Source: Ehretia macrophylla
Taxonomy: Eukaryota > Streptophyta > Magnoliopsida > Boraginales > Ehretiaceae
Length of the DNA stretch: 64,000 nucleotides
Direction: 5' to 3'
Assembly (NCBI GenBank): GCA_037974665.1
Contig: CM075768.1
Span: 7,527,501-7,591,500 of the forward strand
The translations under genes were made by a program, and so were the position numbers. How positions within the stretch are numbered: position 1 is the stretch's first letter; each line of letters starts with the position of its first letter. Shown piece after piece: positions 24,457 to 36,218 of this stretch. The notes under the pieces are model-generated. The model was not told where the DNA came from. It did not search any database and saw nothing but the letters and a program-made list of their open reading frames with translations.

Positions 24457-24467
24457 ACTTATAAAAG
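24457..24467 (-). promoter_or_regulatory. Candidate TATA box of UGT copy 1
   Basis: CTTTTATAAGT on the minus strand lies about 185 bases before the ATG. It sits in a segment of roughly 60 bases that has no counterpart upstream of UGT copy 2. Confidence 0.4.
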
Positions 24468-24665
24468 AAAAGGACAGTGATATTATCCTGGACAAAGGTG
24501 GGGCCTATGTCTACTTCATTGTCAGCGCGGATGGTACATTGTACAAAATTTCATTCTGATTGATAGAGAGAATTTACAAAGTATTAGAAGCAAAAGAAAA
24601 AACTGTTGTTATCGTGTAATCAACTATTAAGCTATGCATTGCTGGGGTTCGAGAAATGGAAACGT

Positions 24666-25559
24666 ATGGGATGGAAAAGTTGCGGATGGAAATTGTGGTG
24701 ATGACTCTCGTATTTTATGAGGAGAAATACTTCACTTCATTTAGAAGTCGAATTATCCATATATAGGTGGGTGACTCAAATGAAACTAATTCCATGTGAC
24801 GATTAAAATGACCCTTATTTCAATTAAATGACTATTCGTCTTTCAATTCGAATTGTATCCACTAAGATCTCATTAAATTTCAAAAAAATGAAGTAGATGT
24901 CTATCAACAGTAAATGCATATCGATCACCTGAGAGGTAAGGCAACTTCCGACGGAATATAAATATGAGTCTCCCTTCATTGGGTAAGGAGATTTCGTTTC
25001 CTTTCACATCCCTTAACATTCATGCTAAATTATCAACTATACGCCCTCATGTTTTGGGCCTAACTTAATTAATTTATTTCTTTTAAAACAAGGTTAAAAC
25101 ATAATTTCAATATACTTCATAACAAGTCAATTAGCTTAGCTCTTTTTAGCCTATTACCTAAATCTATTGTGAGGTATAAAATCTTCTTTTATGTTTGTAG
25201 CCTCCCCACAGAGGAGAGAAAATTCTGGCATTTCATTTGAGTGGTGATCGTGTTGTTAAGCCTTTTGATTCATCGTACATCTAGGTAAGTGTTCTTCTTA
25301 GCACATCATTTGATTTGGAACTAGAATAGATATCCTTTTGGCGTGTTTATTATTAAATTTCCAGTACAAAATATGGATTTTCTGGTTGTAATTTCTTCGT
25401 TGGAATGATTTTGGATATAGGCTCGAAGTTGGTTCTTTTTTTCTTTTTCTTTTTTTCTTATTGCATGGAGGCTCTAATTAAGCCGAATTACACGACTACA
25501 TATCTTGAAGATGTCACACCCCATTTATCCCTTTCTAACAAAGGCTTTAACGCCACTGA
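24666..25559. other. Intergenic, no gene recognised
   Basis: AT-rich DNA upstream of UGT copy 1, past the end of the duplicated unit. A T-rich run lies near 25,437-25,460. No coding remnant or terminal repeat was found. Confidence 0.4.
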
Positions 25560-25975
25560 CATACGAGTAACTGTATGACAACCAAAAAGATATAGCAGTA
25601 CATGTCCAAAATTAGCCAAAAAATCAGCATATTGATCTATTGGCTTCTAGGTAAATACTGGTAACCAAAAAAACCCGGATGAGCACGAAGGATATTGTCC
25701 CGACAGTCTTCAATGTGTGGTCAAAAAGGATGATTGGCAGGTGGTATACTTGAGAGCAACGCGAACACGACACTAGAATCTGTCTCAACCTGGATGGCAG
25801 GTAGCCCTAGCTGGGTAGCTTGTAGTAACCCATCTCAAAGAGCCATCAGTTCAGCACAAGTATATGATGCAATGCCGAGGTTATGCACAAACCCAACTAT
25901 CCAGTCACCCCTTGCATCACAAATTAGACTACCAGGAGCTGCTCTTCCTGGATTACCCTTTGGTGGATTTGAGTA
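25560..25975 (-). pseudogene. LINE-type RNase H relic
   Basis: The minus strand from 25,960 reads GRAAPGSLICDARGDWIVGF, then ASYTCAELMAL, a helix DGLLQATQLGLPAIQVETDS and further left QYADFLANFGH. This is the layout of the plant RNase H domain (RVT_3 type) found at the C-terminal end of LINE reverse transcriptases and in host proteins taken from them. The usual catalytic pattern D..E..D is partly visible: Asp in LICDARG, Glu in CAELMAL, Asp in VETDS. There are in-frame stops after CAELMAL and after PPANHPF, and at least one frame change before the final stretch. No RT, ATG context or poly(A) tail was found, so this is a 5'-truncated relic. Confidence 0.65.
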
Positions 25976-26239
25976 GTAAGGGTTTGAGAATTCTTCTTAT
26001 TCTACCTTTGCACTAAGGTAAGCATAAAAGTCACTTTTTTTAAATGTTAACCCCTACACTTCAGTACTTTCGTAGTTAATTGTTTACTCTGTTCCAAAAT
26101 CTAAATTTCTAGTAAAAGATAATGTATATGTGTTCCTGTGAGTGCATCCACATTTTTTTGCATTATGGTATCTATTTTCGTGATTAAATCATGAATTTTC
26201 TCGAATGAATATATTTACATCTTTTTATAAAATTATGTA

Positions 26240-28410
26240 TTGTAGATGGAACTATATTGTAGTGGGAGGAATTCCAGATTCCTAGATAGTTGCTTCAGAG
26301 AGTTTTTTCTTGGAATTGACTCTGATATTCTAGTAATGGATCCTACATATCACAAAATAGTTCTTAATGTACATACAGACATATGGAATCGTTTATCATC
26401 ACACCCGAAGACACAAATCCCATAGGGTGTGAATAGTATACATTAAGTGGAATAGATGATCAAGAAGATGAAAATCTTCAAAACCAGGCATGATTGCAAA
26501 AGTTCTCTTAGAAAGGAATGGACCGATTATAAGAAGATTTTTTGCAAATGATCAGAGGCTTGAGTCCATCTAAACACCTTTTTGTCATTGGCAGTCATCT
26601 TGGTTGCTAGATATGACAAGTAGATGTCAAGATAGTTTTCTTTGGAGTCTTGATGGATCTAGAAGTATACTATTGGGTTCAAGAACATATTGTCGGTAGG
26701 CTTGAAGGTCCTCCATTTATTTGTATGAAAGCTAACATTCAAGGTACTGGAATATTAGACTTGATCAAATTTGTTTTGATCAAAATGTTAGTGAGCCTCG
26801 CATGTAAGAAAGAACAAAGAAGATTATTGAGGAGCACTATTGATTGCAAGTGTGCATGTACGATTATGGTCTAGAAGTCTTCTTGGAACAAAAATGAAGA
26901 GATTGAAACAAAGTGAACTGTGTCTTGGACATTGAATCTTTGTGAGGCCGCAAAGCTAAGACAATAGTATTGTTTCAAGGTTCACTTTTGGAGAAGACAT
27001 AAATCGGTTTTGGCATACAAGTCTCCAAGAAAAGTTGGGCATTACTTTTCAGGTATGAAGCATCTCTATCTCAAGATTATTGTCTAAGAGACAAGTAAGG
27101 AGATAGAAGTGATGAATGGATTTCCATGTGCATTAGCAATTGGAAATCAAGTATGATTTCATCCCAGGTTGGATATTTGTTTTGTCATGGGCATGATAAG
27201 CAAATGTCAGTTGAACCTAAAGATCAGGCTATTAAGTGATGGATTAGCATGTACTCAAATATCTTAGGAGAAAGAGGGATTATATGCTGATTTATCTGTC
27301 TAGTATCCTAATACCTAAAAGGTGTATAGTATTTCGAAAACTAGTCATATAGTATCCAGAGAATGAACTCTGGATGTGTCTCCACTCTGTGTATGGTTAG
27401 GAGGGATGACAATTTGGTATTATCAACTCAACCATGGATATTAGAGTTTGTGGCTCTAGCGAAAGCTGCAGGGAAGAGAAAAAGTAACTCGGGTAATTCC
27501 TAATGGAATTAGAGTTTTCGCGATAGTACTGGAAGCTTCGTAGCTATGTACTATTAAGACTTATTACCAAGATGAACCTAAGGAACCACTACATAGGAAG
27601 CTTGTTTAATGAGAGCACCACTAAGTTTAGGAGTTTGTCCGAAAGGGCGAATGTGGTGGAGAAGATAGTTTCGGTAAATAGTTTAGCAGGCCTTGTTTTA
27701 CCTTTGAGTCTCACTAAGAGAGTATTTTATACCCTGGTGAAGGCGAAGGGTACTAGATTAGGTAGGTGGTAGTGCTCTTTAGTACAAGTGGGAGTATGTT
27801 GGGAATTGTATACCCTAAAGACCACTAGTACTAAAACATCTCAGTGAAGGGATATTATAACAATTAATAATCAGTGCATCTTACATGAGCATCTCTCATT
27901 ATATTCTCTCCATATATGCATGATAAGGCTCCTTGATTTGAGTGAATGACATAGGTGCGTGGTGATCCACACAGAAGGTATATGTCATGAGGCTTGAATC
28001 TAAATTATAGGTTCATAACCATATAGTGAAGTTGGGCACTTCACTATGGAAAGTTATAATGAGAGAGTCTCCTATTTGGTAAGGTGACCTACCTTGGTCA
28101 TTGGAGGGGCTTTCAGGACTTTTCTTATTAGTGCACGAGAGTGCATTGAACTAGACCATAGTAGATGTGATCTCTATAAAAGTACTATCGCTCGAAGGAG
28201 ATCAGAAGCATCTCAAGCTACTAAGAGACCAATGTTCTAGTTCTTGAGCATATATAAATAACCAATGAACTCAAAGACATGTGTTTTGATTCACTATGGG
28301 TGAGATCTTATCTGGGTCAACAGTTCTATGTTTTGGATACATGGACTTGACTAATTGGCACATGTGTATGTGTCAAGTCATTCTATGCTATCTTAATTAG
28401 TGGATGTACT
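26240..28410 (+). mobile_element. Copia 3' end: RT/RNase H relic and 3' LTR
   Basis: Fossil coding DNA runs left to right. An RT piece with VSKK and EIEV.NGFP-like phrases is followed, near 27,168-27,300, by a stretch aligning with the conserved RPDICFAVGMISK block and by a YILKYLRR-like block. The RNase H tail comes last (ORF at 27,572 with VVEKIVSVNSLA). A polypurine tract (GTACAAGTGGGAGTA, 27,782-27,796) then precedes an LTR starting TGTTGGGAATTGTATACCC at 27,797. The LTR belongs to the family at 8,416-9,583 and is cut near 28,410. It is Tork/Angela-like, old and much interrupted. Confidence 0.7.
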
Positions 28411-28415
28411 CCGGA

Positions 28416-30504
28416 TGTACCCCGAAATCCTATGACCCAACACCCCATAGCCTTCACCGACTAAGCGAGTAAGGGAATAGGTCGTGGAGGTCATGTACCT
28501 ACTGGCAAGCCCGCTACTGCCCAGTGAAGACACAACACTACAATGCCTCAATAAAAGGTTGCAACCTTCCAATAACACACAACTAATCATTCAAACATTC
28601 ATTCATTGCACACTTAAAATGAGGAGACAACAAAGTAGGTTGTTCCTCAACCACATTAACAAGCAATAACCCTTTAATAGTACATTTTCACGTTAACAAT
28701 AAATAAACGCTTTATTAACACATTTGGTAGGTGACAAAGTAGGCCACTATACCATTTACACATGCTTACTTACATATACACTTTAACCATTTTCATGCTT
28801 TACCTTAATAGCATTCAAAGGTACAAGAACTCAACAATTAACAACTAACATTATCAACATTTTAGCCATTATTTACAATGTTATACAAGTGCCAAGGAAA
28901 TGGGTAAAAGCTGGAAAATCTGGATAGTCCACTAAAACACACCAAAACACTCGTGATATCTTGCTTCTAAGCTATGAAATCATGAACCCAACTTATATAT
29001 ATATAACCTATACTTCATTACTACACTATGAGCAAAGATTACCCTTGTATTTAGCCACAATTTCAACATACAAACACTCAACTCTAACTATTACAATCAA
29101 ACACTCGGTGCACATGCTCTACTTTATTGATTCAGTTCACCTATGTACAACACTCCAAAATTTCTGAAATTTTGCAGAGACAAATTCCTTCAAATGTAGA
29201 TAGTTTAAGCATCAAACACAACTCAATTCGGAGTTCAATTCACTGAGTTATACCCCTTAGAAGAGGCTCTGCGCAATTTGGAAAATCTGGACAGCTTCAT
29301 TAAAAATGCATTAACCACCATTTATTTTGCTCCCAAGCTAAGAAACTATGCTATGAACATATACATATGCATATAAACTTCATACTTAGGCTAGGAATAA
29401 AGATTAACATCATATTTAAGCCATAATTCTACCACGAAGAATTAAGCTATAACCAACCCCCTTTCAATCCAACAACCATTCAACATCAAATTTGCCCAAC
29501 AACAAGAAAATTCATGTCAATATAGCCAAAAATGCACTCTTTTAATAGTAAAAGCTCAATTCTCCCATGAATCTTAATAAGCCCTAGGTCAAGACATCAT
29601 ATACATACATAACTCAAGCATACATGTTAAAATATACAATAAAACTCTTAATTCATCACTTATTATGGTTCTAGAGCAAGGAAATATCATCTATTTGCAT
29701 CATCTATTACATGTACACATTCTATCAACAAACCCATAAAGGTCAAGAATTGAAGATACTTGAAGAAAACACCATAAACCCTCACCCAGTAGTTCGAATA
29801 TGCAAGGAATTGCAAGAAAATGGCTTGGATTGAACTATTTCTTCTTCTTTCTCTTCTTCTTCCTTCCTTTCTTTCTTCTTCCTTTCTTTCTCTCCCTGCC
29901 AATTTGGTCTCTTGTATGTGTGTGTTGTTTTGGCTTTTATTTTACCTTTTTCTTCTTTTATTTATTTTAATGCCAAATGTCCAAAATGTCCTAATTTCTA
30001 GAAGCTTGTATTAATTTGTTAGGTAAAAATATCTCTCTAATACTAAAAGACTACTAACATATGCACAATCATAACTAAGCTTGACCAAATAAATCTAATC
30101 AGAGCTGAAGAGATCATAATCGAAACAAAATAACGTCAAAGTTGCATTGTCGCGTCTTAAAGGCAATTTTGACACATTTTACGAAAACCGTCAATAACTT
30201 TTTATAGAAAACTCCAAGTCGTGAACCGTTTGAAAAGTTAAAAACTAGACTCGTAGATCTTTCCAACTATATATAATTCGCTACCTAAATCTTCCCCAAT
30301 CGGTAAAATTTTAATTTCAAAGTTGGCCCGAAACCGATTCGTAACTTCCAAGTAAAACTTATTTGATCAAACTCGATATCCATTTTAAATGTCCCGACGT
30401 CACTTTGACACATTTCACATCACTCATAATCTTTTTAAATATTAATAAGTCATTTTTGAATAATTATCGATTTATTCCGACTCGCCTCTGCCACGGGTAT
30501 TACA
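28416..30504 (-). mobile_element. Gypsy-type long LTR, 2.1 kb
   Basis: On the minus strand it starts TGTAATACCCGTGGCAG at 30,504 and ends CGGGGTACA at 28,416, the same end style as the other Gypsy LTRs here. It is AT-rich with a CT-rich leader (29,830-29,905) and has no coding sequence. Its right edge abuts the left end of UGT duplication unit 2. Its left edge follows the cut Copia LTR. Confidence 0.6.
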
Positions 30505-30762
30505 CCTTAGGTGCTTTCAAGAGCGCCTTCATGCTTGACCACCTCTTGAAACTATGTTAGGTTGCACCATAATGAATCTGCAACATAAAGCTAGATGAGT
30601 TCATGTTTCTCAAGTTAAAGATTGAAAAATATTACCAGTAATCATATTGTATTCTTCTTAGCTATTGAAATTATATCATAGAAATTGAGTATTTATCAAT
30701 CATGCTATTATAAAGAATGGTCAGTTTTACTAATTTCGGACATAACGAATGGAGATGGTAAC
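30505..30762. repeat. Segmental duplication unit 2, left part
   Basis: This 258-bp piece matches 22,000-22,290 in unit 1: 'tttctcaagttaaagattg' against 'ttctcaagtcaaagattg', and 'acgaatggagatggtaac' against 'ttgaatggagaaggtaac'. It is cut off from the rest of unit 2 by Tat-B. Its last five bases GTAAC are the Tat-B target duplication. Confidence 0.8.
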
Positions 30763-30962
30763 TGACGAAGGTGGACCCCGAGCTGAGGTAAGATAGCCAC
30801 ACCGAGTTGAGGCCGGCCAACCTAAGCCAAGGCCAGTGTATTCAGCTAATGCCTAACCTGGATGCCGATCCGACCTCACCCCGACCTAGAAAAACCCTGA
30901 CCTCTGCGCCAGTTGTCCTGATGGGACATAAAGCCTTAATGAGACATAAAGTTGCGTCAGGT
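30763..30962 (+). mobile_element. Tat-B 5' LTR (short form)
   Basis: The start TGACGAAGGTGGACCCCGAG aligns with the 3' LTR start at 39,646 and continues through 'cctaacctggat.ccgatccgacct' and 'cgacctagaaaaaccc'. It is far shorter than the 457-bp 3' LTR and runs almost straight into gag-like sequence. The primer-binding site was not found. Confidence 0.75.
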
Positions 30963-32030
30963 AGCCCGGCTAGCTGTGGACCCCCTGACTTTACCAGCAG
31001 CTACGCCGCGGCCCATTCATCCACAGTTCTGCATCCCAGTCTCAAGGCAAAAACGGCCGCAAGAAGGAAAGGGCTTCCTGGAACCGATGGCGGGACTCGA
31101 GGAGGTGAGAAAAAAAAGGGTGGCGCATGCCGACCTCGAGCAGGCCAAGACCGCGGCTGCCATAGCCAAGGTCATTAACCAACTCAGTGTAAGCCCATTC
31201 TCTCCCGAGGTACAAGCCACACTACTGCCCACCGACAACCGGATGCCCAACCTCGCGGTCTATAAAGGGGATGACGACCTAGCCAGCCACCTGCTCAACT
31301 TTGATCACCATATGACTCTGCATGATATGTCCGACCTCATGAAGACGAAGACATTCCCAACCACCATGGTTGGCAATGCGTTGGACTGGTTCCAAAAACT
31401 TCGTCCCGGCTCTATTGCAAGTTTTCATCAGCTGGCTGAGGCTTTCCTATCCCACTTCGCAGGAAGCCGACGTGCAACCCCCTACACTTCAACATTGTTG
31501 TCGGTGAAGCAACATAGAGGGAAAAGTTTGAGGGCTTAAATAGCTCAATTCAATTAAGAGTCTCTCAAAATTTCCAACCTGGAGGACTCCATGGCATTGA
31601 TGGCTTACCAGAGTAGGCTCAGGTCGGGCCCCTTCACGTCCTCCTTGGCCATCGACCCCGTGAATACCGTAGTCGAGCTGATGGTACGGGCAGAAGGGTA
31701 CATACACTCGGAAGAAATCTATCAGGCAAAGAGGGACGATGACAAGGAGAAAGAAGCCAGGAAGAAGGGAGAGGCCTCCCGAGGCCAACCTAGGGGTAAG
31801 GCCCAAAATGACCGAGGCAAGCAACTTCAACAATCAAAGCAGAACCCCCAGTTCATCGTGTTCGCCCCTCTTAACACTACAAGGGAGCAAATCCTGATGG
31901 AAATCCAACACCAAAACCACCTACCTTCAGCACCGAGGATGAAAGGCCGACCAGAGAAACGCAATAGGACCAAGTATTGCCGCTACCATATGGATTACGA
32001 CCACACCACCGAGGAGTACAAAGATTAGAA
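30952..32030 (+). mobile_element. Tat-B gag
   Basis: A Retrotrans_gag core (31,230-31,530) with GDDDLASHLLNFDHHM, TFPTTMVGNALDWFQKL and LLSVKQH is followed by a basic Lys/Arg/Gln-rich linker and a nucleocapsid-type patch KYCRYHMDYDHTTEEYKD near 31,975-32,028. That patch is the C..H..H plant Tat type (CxxHxxxxH). It would form the particle shell in a live element. This is a fossil. Confidence 0.85.
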
Positions 32031-32157
32031 ACAGGAAATCGAGGCACTGATAGCCCGGGGTTACTTTCGGAGGTACGTAGATCAACAACCGACTCGGAGT
32101 CACGATTAGAGAGATAGAGAGAGAAGTCCACCCAGGCGCCAGGTTGGGGGCGGACGT

Positions 32158-32715
32158 TTGGCTATGATTAAGACCATCGTAGAAGGATTAGCTTCGGGTG
32201 GAGAGACCTCGGCTGGTAGGAAGGATTATATTAGGGCTGGAAGGGAGTATGGGCCAATGCGGGGTCCGGTCCCGGAGATGGAGGAACTCACTTTCTCCTC
32301 AGAAGACTTGGAGTGGGTGATATTGCCCCATGACCATCCATTGGTGATCAGCGCTGAAATAGCCAACTTCACTGTGAAGAGGCTGATGGTAGACACCGGG
32401 AGCTCGATAGAAGTCCTATTCCTGAGCGCATTTGAGCAGATAGGGTTGGACAGAAGCCGACTTAGGCTACTAAGGGGTATCTTGGCTGGTTTCACTAGAC
32501 AGGCCTACCGAGCCAAAGAGGTCATCAACCTCCCACTAAAGCTAGAAGACGAGGACAAGCGGGTTTCGATGCAGGCCAACTTCATTGTAATGGATTGCAA
32601 CTCCACTTACAATGGGATCTTGGGTCGGGTGGCACTCAATTATTTCAAGGCCGTTCTTTCAACTTACCATCAAGCATTGAAGTTCCCGACCCTGGGCAGC
32701 ACAACCACCATCTGA
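32158..32715 (+). mobile_element. Tat-B aspartic protease region
   Basis: The 185-residue open frame contains the retropepsin active-site signature MVDTGSSIEVLF near residues 77-88, the conserved ILGR motif (YNGILGRVALNYF) and the HQALKFPT exit sequence that leads into RT. The family is Ty3/Gypsy retropepsin. Confidence 0.85.
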
Positions 32716-32971
32716 GGAGCTCAACTCTCATCTCAGGAGTGTTATGAAAATTCTCTCTAGCCGAAATATCAGGTCGACTGGGGTCCAAAATTTGCTCGAG
32801 TAGAAGAGGGATGCCAAGAGAGGAAGCCCGGCTGAAGACCTTTAAAAGGTAGAGCTATCCGATGAAACAAAAAGAACAAAGATCCGAAGTGAACTCCCTA
32901 ATGACCTCAAGAAAGGTATAAGCCAATTTCTTCTGAAAAATGAACATATATTTGCTTGGTTTACCTCTGAC

Positions 32972-34700
32972 ATGACAGGTATTGACTCGGGTGTAATTGA
33001 GCATCACCTGAATATCGACCCAAATCACTATCCGGTAAAGCAGAAGCGCGGACACTTACATTATGATAAACAACATATCATAGTAGAGGAGGTGGACAAG
33101 TTGGTAGACGCCAACAACATAAGGGAAATCCAATACCCAACCTGGTTATCCAACGTAGTACTAGTGACCAAGTTCTCAAGCGGATGGAGATTGTGCATTG
33201 ACTTCACCGACCTCAATAAAGCTTGCCCTAAGGACTGTTTTTCCCTGCACCGGATTGATCAGATAGTGGATGCCACATCCGGATTCGAGCTACTCTCTTT
33301 CATGGACGCCTTCAAATGCTATAACCAGATTAGGATGGCTCTCAAAGACAAAGAAAAAACTGTATTCACCACCGATAAAGGTCTCTACTACTATGAGGTC
33401 ATGCTTTTTGGCCTCAAGAATGCTAGAGCTACCTACACTCGGATGGTGAACAAGGTATTCAAAAGTTAGATTGGCCGAAATATGAAGATCTATGTAGACG
33501 ACATGTTGGTCAAGAGCAGGAGGGCGGAAGACTATGTGACCAACCTGGCTGAAGCCTTCGCCGTAATGGAGCACTTTGGGATAAAGCTAAACCCGAAAAA
33601 GTGCGCATGCGGGGCCAAGGAAGGAAAGTTTTTGGGTTTCATGGTCATGGCCTGAGGAATAGAAGCCAACCCGAAGAAAGTTCAAGCGATACTTGACCTG
33701 GCGCCACCAGCCTGTGTGAAAGACGTCCAAGTGCTCGCAAGCAAGGTCGCGGTGTTGAGCAGATTCATGTCCAGGTTGGTCGACAAGTGTGCTCCTCTGT
33801 TCAAAATATTGAGGAATCCTAAGAATTTTGAATGGACTACGGAATGCCAGAACATCTTCTAAGAGCTGAAAAGGTATCTAGCTTCGCCACCCCTGTTATC
33901 CCGACTTGAGGTGGGAGAGGAGTTGGTACTATACTTAGCGTGCTCAAGGACAGCAGTGGTAGCATCACTAGTCTGTGAAGAATGAAAGGGACAGAAACTG
34001 GTCTATTATGTTAGTAAAACCTTGTAAGGGGCCGAGGCAATGTACTCCTCCTTAGAAAAACTCGCGCTTATCACGGCGGCAAGGAAGCTGAAGCCATACT
34101 TTGATGCTCACCCAATTAAGGTCATGACAGATGCCCTACTCAAGTCCATCATGCATAAGCCGGAGGTGTCGGGTAGGCTGTTGAAATAGGTAGTTGAGCT
34201 GAGTCAATTTGACATCACCTATCAATCTAGAACAGCCATCAAAGCCCAAGCCATTGTGGACTTTCTAGTAGAATGTACTGGCCAAGCCGAGCATAACCTG
34301 GAGGATGTGTAGAAGGTCTATGTAGATGGGGCATCGCGAAAGTCTGGAAGCGGAGCCAGAGTAGTCATCCTCGACCTGACCCAGCATGAGCACCAATACT
34401 CCCTCAAGTTTACCTTCCCGGCGTCCAACAACGAGGCTGAGTACAAAGCAGTGATCGCGAGATTGAAAATTGCGGCTCAGCTTGGGGCACAAACAGTAGA
34501 CCTGAGTACTGACTCTCAATTGGTTGCTAGTCAGATATTATGAGAGTTCAAAGCCAAAGACAATACTATGTTGGCCTACCTCAACAAAGTTAAGGATTTG
34601 ATCTTAGGGCTCAAGAGGTTCACAGTGCAGCAAATCCTGAGAGAGGAGAATATGAAGGCTAATGCCCTGTTCAGGTTGGCCTTGGGCGAGTGCCGACCTG
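32972..34700 (+). mobile_element. Tat-B reverse transcriptase and RNase H
   Basis: RT begins near 33,000 (HHLNIDPNHYPVKQKRG), has WRLCIDFTDLNKACPKD and the polymerase box IYVDDMLVK near 33,485-33,511, and continues to the thumb (KLNPKKCA). RNase H follows at about 34,315-34,680 with YVDGASRKSGSGA, FPASNNEAEY and STDSQLV. Identity to the corresponding Tat-A pieces is plain. This is a fossil, broken in several places. Confidence 0.85.
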
Positions 34701-36039
34701 CACTGGTCCATGTGAAAGAAGTCTTCGAACCAAGTATCTAGTTGGGGGGGTAGGCCGTAGCCGAGCTCAATTTAAGCCTAGATTGGACCAAACCAATCAT
34801 AGACTACTTGGAGGAGGGATGACCCCAGAAGATGGAAAGGCAGCTCGGAAACTCATGAAACATGCCTCAAGGTTTGTCATAATAGCTGGGCAACTCTACA
34901 AGAGAGCCTACACTTGGCCTCTCTTGAAGTGTGTTGGGCCCGATGAGGGAAACTATATACTCAGAGAAATTCATGAAGGGGTATATGGAAACTACTTGGG
35001 TGGCAAGGCCCTGGCTCGGAAGGCATTAAGGCAAGGCTATTTTTGGCCAACCTTAGAACAAGATGCCAAAGAGTATGTCAAAAAATGTAACACCAACCAA
35101 AGGTTCGCCAATAGACAAAGAAAGCCTACAATAGACTTGACAATGATAGTAAGCCCGTGGTCATTATATCAATGGGGTCTAGATATCATTGACCCATTGT
35201 CAACCAGTATTGGTCAGAAGAAGCACACCTTTGTAGCTGTAGACTACTTCACCAAATGGCTTGAGATTGAAGGTGTTGCTAGAACAATAGAAAAAGCAGC
35301 TTGGGATTTTGTGTGGAAGAATATCATTTGTCGATTTGGGGTACCAAAGGTCATTATTACCGACCACGGCAAGCAATTTGATAGTGCATACTTTCAAGGC
35401 AAATGTGCGGAGATTGGGATCGACCTTAGATTCTCATCTATTGTTTACCCTCAAAGTAATGGCCAAGTTGAAATGACTAACCAAATCATTTTGCAGGGCC
35501 TGAAAACCAAACTGGTAGAAGCGGAAGGCCAGTGGGCATCGATTCTCCCTGAGGTACTGTGGGTTCAGCGGACCACCACCAACTCGACAATGGGAGAATC
35601 GCCTTTTGAGTTGACCTTCGGTACTCAAGCAGTGCTGCCAGTGGATATCGGGTCTCCGACGAATAGAACCCTCCACCACAACCTAGTAATAAACGGAGCC
35701 CTAATATGTGAAGAGCTCGACCTCGCTGAAGAGCTCCAAGCCAAAGCTCAAATCAGGATGTTGGCTAGTAAAGCCGCTATGCAAAGAGCCTTTGCTAGGC
35801 AGGTCAAGCCTAAGCCTATTAAGGTTGGCGATCTCGTCCTCAGAAAGGCCATTTTTTTGCCGTGCTCGGGCAACAAGCTCTCCCCGACCTGGGAGGGACC
35901 GTACGAAGTCGTGAAAGAAGTCCGACCTGGGACCTTCTACCTCCACGATAGGTACAGGAAGCAATTGAGGAATGCGTGGCACGCAGAACACCTGAAGATA
36001 TATTTTGTCGAATGGCCCCCGAGCCGGAATCTTTTGTAA
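34690..36039 (+). mobile_element. Tat-B integrase
   Basis: This is the best preserved part, a long open frame. It has the zinc-binding approach (LGGKALARKALRQGYFWPTL), core motifs AVDYFTKWLEIE and ITDHGKQFDSAYF, then SNGQVEMTNQIIL and a GDLVLRK C-terminal domain ending in LKIYFVEWPPS. No chromodomain is present, as expected for Tat elements. The last codons already lie in the first unit of the tandem array that follows. Confidence 0.85.
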
Positions 36040-36218
36040 AAGGCCCTGAGCTGAAATATCTTGTAACGGCCCCCGAGCCGAAACCTTTTGTAACGGCCCG
36101 GAGCTGGTAACTCTTGTAACAGCCCTCGAGCCAAAATCTCTTGTAACGGCCCCCGAGCTGAACGATCTTCTATTGAGGCCTCGAGCCAAAACTCTGCCTG
36201 TAATTGGCTCTCAAGCCC
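36013..36218. repeat. Tandem array, 26-30 bp units, at the end of Tat-B pol
   Basis: Eight units begin with GGCCC..GAGCCG-type sequence at about 36,013, 36,042, 36,068, 36,094, 36,121, 36,147, 36,177 and 36,206. Most continue as '..aac/atcttttgtaac'. The array starts inside the last integrase codons and runs into the 3' untranslated region. Confidence 0.85.

Larger units (their letters stand above)
21999..24665. repeat. Segmental duplication unit 1 (carries UGT copy 1)
   Basis: The DNA downstream, across and upstream of UGT copy 1 matches 30,505-30,762 plus 40,103-41,995. Left landmarks are 'caagtcaaagattgaaaaa' (22,138) and 'aatggagaaggtaac' (22,282). Right landmarks are 'gggcctatgtctacttca' (24,502) and 'tatgca.tgctgggg' (24,642). 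Copy 1 alone has the MITE at 22,361-22,737. Copy 2 alone has the Tat-B element. Confidence 0.8.

Noticed and set aside
24666-25500. Possible additional gene upstream of UGT copy 1
   Set aside because: No open frame, splice pattern or motif beyond chance was seen on either strand.
25734-25976. Plus-strand open frame of 80 codons
   Set aside because: It is the reverse side of the RNase H relic on the minus strand.
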